A stretch of DNA of 64,000 nt, from contig VXAY01002071.1 of NCBI GenBank assembly GCA_013399855.1, positions 28,717-92,716 of the forward strand. Direction: 5' to 3'. Under the pieces are notes generated by a model that was not told the DNA's origin, ran no database searches, and saw only the letters and a program-made list of their open reading frames with translations. The stretch comes from Oxyruncus cristatus (lineage: Eukaryota; Chordata; Aves; Passeriformes; Cotingidae). Below, piece by piece: positions 56,686 to 64,000 of this stretch (its first letter is position 1; every line of letters starts with the position of its first letter). The position numbers were made by a program, and so were the translations under genes.

Positions 56686-59600
56686 GTAAGTATGGCTCTC
56701 CCTGGATTCCCAGCATGCTGCTGAATCCAGTGCACCCTGACATGCTTTCAGCAGCAGGAAGACATGAGTTGTACTTGCCTGTAACACCTCTGGTTCTTGG
56801 GGAGGGGACTGAGGTGCTACCACAGAGGTGAACCCAGCAGGAAAAATACGTATTAGCATTGATGTGGCTGAGCATGTCCCTTCAGCTTAGCAATCAGGGC
56901 GCTGTGCAAGAGCGAGTCTGGGTGGCTATAACTCTTTCCCTTGATTTGTTTGGATTTGGATCTGCCTGGTGCTTTTGGCATGGAAGTAGCCTGAGTGAAG
57001 CCACAAAAGTGAGGTGTGGGAAGGATGCTCATCTTACCCGTGTGGGTAACAGGGGTCAGAGAGTCACCTGCAGTTACTTTCCATCTCTCCTAATGTGAAA
57101 ATTTGATAGATATAACTAAAACAAAGGGCAAACTAAGATAAATAAAACAGCTGCCATTTTTGTCCTGCATAATTGTTGCTCAACATACTAAATACACAGC
57201 TAGAGTGAAAATCTGCTCCTAGAAAAGGCTTGCTTTTTTGGCAGGTAAGGAGGAGGGAAATCACATCTTCTCTGAGGGCTGGACCCCTGCTGTGTGGCTT
57301 TTAGCTCCCAGGGCAAGCTTACACAACCAGGTCTGTAGTAGGGCAGCACAGGGGAAGGCAATAAATCAGTGCAGATTTGCTTTTCAGATAGGGGCACAGA
57401 AGTTAATCCTCTGCTACTTAATCAGAGCTGTAATCCGGTCTTTGATACTGCTCACAAACAATGGAATAACCTGGGAGTATTTAATACTCTGGGGCATGTT
57501 TCTGCCCCTTTCAGCTGGACTTGGGATGTTTCAGTGACTGTTTTGCTGAGATCAAAGGGGACTCCCCTCCATGGGCCTGTCTCCCCCTCTGACATGTAGG
57601 GAAGACCTGACATGGCTTGGTGGGGCTCACAGGATGCTCCCACCACCAAGTGCCCCAACCCTGAGGGCTGCAGGGATTGCCAGTATCTTCCAAAAGATGC
57701 TGTAAGCCTGAAAGCATGTACAGAAACCTGGCTTTGAGGGCACAGAGGTTGCTTCTCAGCTGGCAAGTAAACACTGGGAAACACCACCAGTTAAAGAGCT
57801 CCAGTCTCCCATCACAGACCCCAGCAGTGAGTTGGAGCTGTGGTGTGAGCAGTGGTGCCGTGTATTAAAACTGCTCTGCAATAAGATACTCTGCAGCAGA
57901 CTACAGAAAAGAGTATTTGCAGACCAACCCTATGAAAAGTAGCGTGCAATGCTACTAATGCTACTAATCATGCTGTAGCAGAATTTGCAATACTTTTCAG
58001 ACCCTGGAAATGGGGTTTAGACCTTTCCTATTATTGCTGCCTTTAAGCCAGCACCCAAGTAGTGCCTGTCAATTTACTGGCTTATCAATACAGTTTTCCC
58101 ACCCTTCCCTGAATCCTGTGGCTTGTCCATCATGCTGGGCAGGGTGAGTGGCCAGCAGTGGGCATTGGCAGCCACCTGGATGCTGGGACAGTGTTTGATG
58201 CCTGTGTTTTGCTGCCCACAGGTGCCGCCGCCACGGCCTGGGAGAGCTGCTGGGAACTGTGTGGGACAGCACCGGGTATGTACCCCCCTGCCTCATCCAG
58301 ACCCCCCGGGGTGCCCTGCACCAGAGGCGCAGGGAGAAAAAGTTGCTTTTGGAGAGTAGCCCCAGGGAACCATGGAGAATGAGACCAGCAGTGCCTTTGC
58401 ATCTGAGCAGCTCTGACAAAGAGCAGGGGTGGGGTGTGACGTGCTCAGGTGAGGGAAGGGCTTCCTCCCCAAGGGGCTCCTCTGCCCCTGCCCAGCCCCA
58501 GCGCACAAATGCTTGGGGTACCCACAAGTGAGAGTGTAAAAATCTCAGGCTCAATTGCTAGAGGGTTTTTTCAAAGTGTTTTGGTGTAAAATGCATCAGT
58601 ATCATAATTCAGATGAGTAGTATAGAAGAAAATGCTTGACTTTCCTTACTGGAAACCAGTTGCTGTCCTTCCAGTAGCTTGATTGCCATCAGTCCCTTAA
58701 CTTAATGTCTGGTGGGACCATCAATAAGGTTGTTTATTCAAACCTTAAGACACCTTGCAAAAAACCCCAAACTCATAGCTCCTGAAAACAAGCACAGGCA
58801 AAAAATGAGCCCAAGGGAAAACAACCCCCCCCAGAGCCCAGGATATGAGGACACGCATCCTGCCCAGATCTCTGCCTATGCTGGTGTCCATGAGGTGGTG
58901 GGAGCCTGCTCTGGGGTCTCAGTGGGTACTGTTGGGATACTGCTTCAGTACCACGCACAGCAAAGGAAGATCCTGCCAATGCATTTCATAAGAAAATTGT
59001 GGGGCTTAGTTATTTTCTTCCCCACTAGATACTTCTGAAAGGCTGCAATGCCAAGCATGGCTTCTACGTTTTCAAATACGTCTACTCGTTCTCGACGCGG
59101 AGGAACCAGACGCAAATAAAGGTGAGGAGGTGGCCAGGTGGCACGGCAGGACCCTGACTTGGCTGTGAGACCCCAAGCAGCCGTCTGTCACCAGGGCTGG
59201 CCCTAACCTCTCTCTTGTTTGTACTGCACAGAAAGAAGAGGCTGACCGCCAGAGTATCATCCCCAGCCGCCAGCTGGATGAGGACAATGCCAAGCGGGAG
59301 CTGCCAGAGGCCAGGACGACCCCAGAGCACAGTGACAATAGCAGCACTGAAGCAACCGAGAATGTGATTGTCCTCAGGCCTGAAAACCGCACCACCCCAG
59401 GCGCTGGCAGGGACGCTCCCAGTCCTCGCCCTGGCACTGGCACGCGAGCGCGTGGTGGAGTTGGCGTTGCAGGTCCCACCCCATCCAGCTCAGAGGGCAG
59501 CGGTGATCTGGATTTGGTAGTTGAATTTGATAGTGATGTTCCCATTATCCCTCAGGGTGAACAGCCCAGTGAGGTTGTGGTGGGGAACAGGTCCAGTGCC

Positions 59601-61265
59601 AGGAGTGAGGACAAGGATGTTGGTGCCCCCAGAGTGGTTCCTGTGGAGGGGGCGATGACATCTGGGAGGGAGAGAGCCCCTGCCACTGGAGGGGCAGGGG
59701 ATGAGGGCAGTGGTGAGTCCACTGTCTCTGGCCAAGGGCAGGAGGGTGTCATGCGGGGCACAGGGACAGGAGGTGCTCTTGCCTCCGTCACTGAGAAGAC
59801 AGAGGACGTACAAGTTGATGCCGCAGGTGTGGATGAATACGCTTACATCCCCGACTTGGGCAGTGTCACCATTACCCGTGGGAACCTGGGCAGCACAGCG
59901 AGGGCCACCAGCTTCACCCAAGTCTCTCCAGGCAAGGATGATGAAGTCAACATCTTCATTGGGAGGGCCAATATCCACATGGGGGAGCAAGAAACCACCC
60001 AGGCTGGTGCCACTGTGGGCAGCGAGGATGACAGCATCGCCACTGCAGGAACCAGCAGGCCCCTCCCCAGGCTGGGTGTCACTGCAGCACCTGATGGTGG
60101 TGACGACAACAGCACCCCTGTTCGCAGGCAGCCTGAAGGACCTGCCACCACAGCCACCCCAAGCCATGGGGACAGCGTCACCAGCAGACTCAGGGATGCG
60201 CGTCCCACGGGAGAGGATGAGGAAGGTGCCACCACCATTGGTGGCTATGGGGAAGGACTGGTGACCCCTGACCCCTGGAGAGCCGCTGGTGGTGACGTTG
60301 CTGTCCCCACGGTTGCCAGCATCCGTGGGAAAGATGATGATGAGGCGAGAGGTGAGGGGCAGAGGTTCAAGGGGAAGCCAGACCATCTGGCTACCACGAC
60401 ACGCCAACAGGGGGGTGATGAGGAGGCCACTGCCACTGTCCCAGCTGAAAGAGCCAGCATCCATCTGGCTCCTGTCCCAGCTGAAGGAGCCAGCGTCCAC
60501 CTCTCCACTACCATGGCCTCCCCTGGGGTGACTGAGGGGGACTGCACCACCTCCTCAGTGACAGCCAGCAGCCATGAGGTGGGCAGGAGCACTGTGGTGG
60601 GGAAAGGAGGGAGTGGGGAAGTGAGACCAGCCACCCCAAAGGCCCGTGGGGAGGGTCGGCCTGGGGCAGGGGTGAGGGTCTGGCCAGGGGGAGCAGGGCT
60701 GGACAAGACACCCAGGACAGACAAAGCACCGTCCCCAAGTGGGCAATCCAGCAGCCAGGCATCGAGCAGAGCCCAGACAAAGGCTGGCAGCCATGGTGGC
60801 GATGCCGGCGGCAGGTCACATGCCACCAAAGGAGGGGGCAGCCCCACTCCGCAGGCACGGCAAGACGTGGGCAGCATGGCAGCAGGCAAGGGCCGGGAGA
60901 GGGGGCGAGGTGGCAAGACTGGGGCAGCAGTGTCGGGAGCTGGGGGTGGCCGCCTCCCCGGGCACCACGGCAGAAGGCTGGGGACTGGGGCACCGGGGAC
61001 GTTCGCAACGCTGGGCCGCAGCAGACAGATGGACCAGGTGAAGCGCGCCGATGAGCTTCACGTCCGTGAGAGGGCTTTTTACACCCTTGGCGGGGCAGAG
61101 GGCGGCCCCCATGGCCCCTACACTGGCCTTGGGAGTGCTGACAGCAGCCAGTCCTCCGAGGGGGAGCAGGACAGCCACAGTGACAGTGGACAAACAGGAC
61201 TTCAGCCCTCAGGGTGGGGATCCCCAGGGCACCCCTATGGCCGCTGGGTCCAGGGGTCTCTCTGA
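56626..61265 (+). CDS. MEPE: Matrix extracellular phosphoglycoprotein / ovocleidin-116
   Basis: Coding exons 56626-56685, 58222-58275, 59029-59121 and 59232-61265 join in phase 0 to 746 residues, close to chicken ovocleidin-116. Seen: signal peptide MKTALVCLCLCLLSTALS; a conserved N-terminal block with two Cys (GNCVGQHR, ILLKGCNAKHGFYVFKYVYS) and the sequon NQT; a long Gly/Thr/Ser/Glu-rich body with further sequons (NSST, NRTT, NSTP); a Ser-Gly in acidic context (EGSGDLD, about residue 159) suitable for glycosaminoglycan attachment; and an acidic Ser-rich segment at about 704-723 resembling an ASARM motif. Known role: in birds the core of a dermatan-sulfate proteoglycan of the eggshell matrix, also made in bone; in mammals a regulator of mineralisation. 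No RGD was seen. Confidence 0.95.
58222..58275 (+). CDS. MEPE: MEPE exon 3
   Basis: 54 nt encoding VPPPRPGRAAGNCVGQHR (residues 21-38), between GCCCACAG and GTATGT. GNCVGQHR is recognisable in chicken ovocleidin-116. Confidence 0.92.
59029..59121 (+). CDS. MEPE: MEPE exon 4
   Basis: 93 nt encoding ILLKGCNAKHGFYVFKYVYS and FSTRRNQTQIK (residues 39-69), between CCCACTAG and GTGAGG. The best conserved part of the avian protein. Confidence 0.95.
59232..61265 (+). CDS. MEPE: MEPE exon 5, large terminal exon
   Basis: 2034 nt, residues 70-745/746 plus TGA, after TACTGCACAG. Begins KEEADRQSIIPSRQLDEDNA. Contains the Ser-Gly acidic site, DEYAYIPDLGSVTITRGN, a 36-bp tandem duplication (60436-60507; VPAERASIHLAP then VPAEGASVHLST), a Gly/Ser/Arg-rich C-terminal third and the acidic SADSSQSSEGEQDSHSDSGQ near the end. 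Confidence 0.95.
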   Translation, partial: KEEADRQSIIPSRQLDEDNAKRELPEARTTPEHSDNSSTEATENVIVLRPENRTTPGAGRDAPSPRPGTGTRARGGVGVAGPTPSSSEGSGDLDLVVEFDSDVPIIPQGEQPSEVVVGNRSSARSEDKDVGAPRVVPVEGAMTSGRERAPATGGAGDEGSGESTVSGQGQEGVMRGTGTGGALASVTEKTEDVQVDAAGVDEYAYIPDLGSVTITRGNLGSTARATSFTQVSPGKDDEVNIFIGRANIHMGEQETTQAGATVGSEDDSIATAGTSRPLPRLGVTAAPDGGDDNSTPVRRQPEGPATTATPSHGDSVTSRLRDARPTGEDEEGATTIGGYGEGLVTPDPWRAAGGDVAVPTVASIRGKDDDEARGEGQRFKGKPDHLATTTRQQGGDEEATATVPAERASIHLAPVPAEGASVHLSTTMASPGVTEGDCTTSSVTASSHEVGRSTVVGKGGSGEVRPATPKARGEGRPGAGVRVWPGGAGLDKTPRTDKAPSPSGQSSSQASSRAQTKAGSHGGDAGGRSHATKGGGSPTPQARQDVGSMAAGKGRERGRGGKTGAAVSGAGGGRLPGHHGRRLGTGAPGTFATLGRSRQMDQVKRADELHVRERAFYTLGGAEGGPHGPYTGLGSADSSQSSEGEQDSHSDSGQTGLQPSGWGSPGHPYGRWVQGSL
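60436..60507 (+). repeat. MEPE: 36-bp in-frame tandem duplication in MEPE
   Basis: Two units starting CTGTCCCAGCTGAA at 60436 and 60472, with a few substitutions, encode adjacent 12-residue repeats VPAE(R/G)AS(I/V)HL. In frame, so tolerated by the protein. Confidence 0.9.
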
Positions 61266-61665
61266 GGGGCTGCCAGTATTCACCCCGGCGAGCTTCAGCG
61301 GTGGAGTTGAGGGGTCCCACATGTCGTGTTCCCCCCCCTTGGCATCCCCGCTGTGGGCTCTGCTCTTGCCTGGGTGAGGGGCATGTTGCTGGGGGGCACG
61401 TGGTACTTCACAGCCCAGGAGCCAAAAATCACTGGTTCATGCAATCTGCTGTTAATTTGAGGGAGGCTGCATGTGGTACTGCAGCAGGGATGCATGGGTT
61501 TGCTGTGCTAGACAGCCATGTAACAGCAGTCATGCTACACGGCATAGGGTAGTGCTGTTTGTGCACTGATGCAAAGCAAGTAAAGAAACAGTGAGAAAAA
61601 GCCTCTGTCCTCGCGGTTTCACTCCCAGCCTACTGGAGAAATAAAGGCATTTCTGTACCTGAGGA
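61266..61665 (+). promoter_or_regulatory. MEPE: MEPE 3'UTR and poly(A) signal
   Basis: AATAAA at 61640-61645 (GAGAAATAAAGGC), about 375 nt after the stop. Confidence 0.75.
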
Positions 61666-62408
61666 TCTGCTAACTCTGGTGTTTGCAGTGGGACTCCAGG
61701 CAGCTGTTCTGCCACAAGCAAAATGCTGGAGGTGGAGCTGGTCCCTGGGCATAAGGGGATTTCTGGCCACAGCACATCCCTGGCCCAGCCATCACCTGTG
61801 GGGCTTCAATGTGGCCAACAAGCCCTATGCATCCCTCCCTTGGGGTATCAAACCCCACCAGATCCTGCCCAGGGCCCCTTGCCTCTCTGGGCAGTTAGTC
61901 CTTGCTGGGGAGCCCCACAAGAGCATCACCCCCCTTGGCTCATCCATCTCCTGCAGTGAGAAATCCCCATTTACCCCCCAGAATGCTGACCATTTGCCAG
62001 CCACATTGTCCTTCTAGCAGCAGCGTAACGCTCTGGCCGTGCCGCCACCATTCCAGCCGCCATTCCCACCACTGGCCCCCGCACGTGAGCCAGGCTGGGC
62101 TTCGACATGCTGGAGCCGTGCCGCCGGTGGTGCCTGAAGTTAATCACTGTTTATGCAACTGCAGGTTACTTTTTCTGTCCAAGAAGCTGCTAAAACAGGC
62201 GTGTTCGGCAGCGCGCCGGAGTGAGTGGCACAGTGGGAGTGGTGCTGAGCCTCGAGGGAGAGAGGTGCTGAGGGGATTCCCCACCACCGCTGTGCCCATG
62301 AAGGGAGAGGGTGGGAGCAGCAACGATGTCAGTGAGGCACCCACAGAGTGCCTGCTCCCCTACCCTCTGCAAAACTTCACACAGGGAAGTGGCAGATCTG
62401 TTTTGGGA
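61666..62408. other. Intergenic DNA downstream of MEPE
   Basis: No gene recognised. GC-rich stretch at about 62030-62130 without exon support. Confidence 0.5.
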
Positions 62409-62585
62409 CATAGAGTAACAGAATGGTTTAGGCTGGAAGGGACCTTAAAGATCATCTGGTTCCAACTCCCCTGCCACAGGCAGGGATGCCGTCCACTAGA
62501 TCAGCTTGCTCAGGGCTCCATCTAACCTGGCCTTGAACGTTTTCAGGAATGGGGCATTCACAGCTTCTCTGGACCACTTGGGTCT
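62409..62585 (-). mobile_element. CR1 LINE 3'-end fragment
   Basis: AGAATGGTTTAGGCTGGAAG, GGACCTTAAAGATCATCTGG, TTCCAACTCCCCTGCCACAG, CACTAGATCAGCTTGCTCAG and CTAACCTGGCCTTGAACG form the complement of the CR1 terminus. Confidence 0.93.
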
Positions 62586-64000
62586 CAGGGATCATGCATG
62601 GTTGATCGATGCTGGAACTATCAGGACCAGGATAACACCATGTATTTCACTGGTGCTATCAGTCAGCATCAGCTCTCGGGGCTCTGCTTTGCTACAGCTC
62701 ATGCTCTCCAGTGGAAAGAATCAAAAATAACTTGTGCCCACTATGCCCCCACCATGGCACCAGGTCCTGGTGCCCCCAAGGGAGCCAGCCCAGGTAGCCT
62801 GGTGCCAGTGCTGCAGGGACATGGAGACTGAGGAAGCCTGTGGCAGGGGTTTTCCTGAAGCTTCCCAGGCTCGGGGCAGCATCCAGAAGACCTCCAAAGG
62901 CTCAGGGACCCTCTGTGCTTGCCCATCTGGCTCACAGTGAAAGGGGCTACAGGGCTGCTGACAGCCTGGGCTGGGTGACTCACCCCCGGAATTGCCACAG
63001 CACATCACATCCCAAGTCTGATGGGCTATGGCAATGTTCAGGGGAACTCAAGTTTAGCAGGATCGCCTGGCATGTGAAGAGGGTGGTTTTGGGGTCTCAC
63101 CGCTGGCAGGGCTAGAACTGGTGGTTTTGCAGCCCCATGGGACCCCAGCGTAGTGCCCAGTCACCTCCATCATGACTCCTAACCGCATCCTTGTCCACAG
63201 GTTAAAGCAATATCCCTAAGCAAGGGCTGGGCACCATCTAGTGGAGTAAAAAGCCTTTTGGTGGGAACGTTTTGAGCCTATTAAATGATGCTGAGCTGTG
63301 CCTGATGGGCACTGCTGTCCTCTTGCCCCACTGCTTCCCTGAGCTCCCAGGGAGACCTGCCCGAATGGCGAGGTCAGGTATAAAACAGGCTAGTTCAGGT
63401 GTAAATGACATACAGTTATAAACCAGCATTACCTCCTTGCATAGTTACTGTTAAAGCACCTGGAATTTCTGTGCCTGAATTTTTGGCTCTACACCCTGAG
63501 GCACACGGCATTTTGGGATGCTCACATTGAACCCTTTCCTCACCACCACCAAGGTGCCTGGCTCTGCTCTTCCAAACTCATCTTCAAACATAGTACAAGT
63601 GGCCACTGAACAGAAAAACTGCAAGTTTTCCAGGGAAAGGGTTTTCCTGGAGTATTGGATTGAAGTGGGGAGTGAAGAGTGATAAGTACTTCCTGGGTGT
63701 CCAGAGCAAAAAAAATATTGTCCCTCAAAATCCCAGCTACTCTTACAGATGCTAATTGTGGGGATGTGGCCAGGTGAGTATGGGTGGTTGTTTGTTCAGG
63801 TAAATGTCAGGCTTAGAGAAGAAACATCCCTTCTTGTGGGCCATCTCTGAATTGTAGAGCCTAAAAGCCCTCGCACACGAGGTGCTGCAGGTATTCTGCA
63901 GCAGCTGTGGCAGTGAAAGCCCATCAGATTTGGCAAAAGTGGATTTCTGTTAACACTGCTTTTGCACATATGCCGGTACATGCACCAGTACTGGAAAAAG
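62586..64000. other. Intergenic DNA to window end
   Basis: No SPP1 exon (signal peptide or RGD exon) recognised before the end. SPP1 would be the next gene in the conserved order. Otherwise nothing identifiable. Confidence 0.5.

Noticed and set aside
59490..61320. Long minus-strand open frames opposite MEPE exon 5
   Set aside because: Composition-driven antisense openness of a GC-rich exon lacking stop-prone codons.
1..64000. CRISPR arrays, tRNA or rRNA genes, bacterial operons
   Set aside because: No repeat-spacer pattern, cloverleaf or rRNA signature was noticed; the sequence is vertebrate nuclear DNA.

Overview
The window is vertebrate genomic DNA, almost certainly from a bird. It holds the SPARCL1–SIBLING locus (secreted calcium-binding phosphoproteins of bone, dentin and eggshell). 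Bird-type CR1 retrotransposon 3' ends and endogenous-retrovirus LTRs lie between the genes. Introns, GT-AG splice sites and vertebrate poly(A) signals are present, and nothing bacterial is seen.

Layout: (1) 2.3–13.9 kb, minus strand: SPARCL1 (hevin). Ten coding exons splice into an open 686-residue protein: signal peptide, long acidic domain, follistatin-like domain, and extracellular calcium-binding (EC) domain with an EF-hand. (2) 13.9–36.5 kb: about 23 kb with no recognisable gene. It holds an LTR-like element at 16.5–17.5 kb, two more LTR-like blocks (23.5–24.3 and 31.9–32.4 kb), a retrocopy-like 3' end with a genomic poly(A) tract at 25.4–25.6 kb, and no DSPP-like Asp-Ser repeat gene. 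(3) 37.4–39.8 kb, plus strand: DMP1 (542 residues from four coding exons). (4) 40.4–48.8 kb: intergenic, with a GC- and CpG-rich patch near 42 kb and CR1 fragments. (5) 50.0–53.5 kb, plus strand: IBSP (bone sialoprotein, 310 residues, six coding exons). (6) 56.6–61.3 kb, plus strand: MEPE, known in birds as ovocleidin-116 (746 residues, four coding exons). (7) 61.6–64.0 kb: intergenic, ending before SPP1, which would be expected next.

The genes share one design. Each begins with a tiny exon carrying 11–20 nt of 5'UTR plus a whole signal peptide (54–60 nt of coding), ending in phase 0, and each has its acidic bulk in one large exon. In DMP1, IBSP and MEPE every coding intron is phase 0. In SPARCL1 the 5' half is phase 0 while the follistatin/EC half has mixed phases. 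This matches the established model that SCPP genes arose from the 5' half of a SPARCL1-like gene. The products are secreted matrix proteins that bind calcium, collagen, apatite or calcite and integrins; RGD is visible in DMP1 and IBSP.

The most notable non-gene features are a perfect 23-bp inverted repeat in SPARCL1 intron 3, a ~180-bp near-identical duplication on either side of a single N, an N gap touching the splice acceptor of the largest SPARCL1 exon, the retrocopy-like 3' end at 25.4 kb, and a tandem repeat in the CpG-rich patch. No wholly unknown gene system was found.
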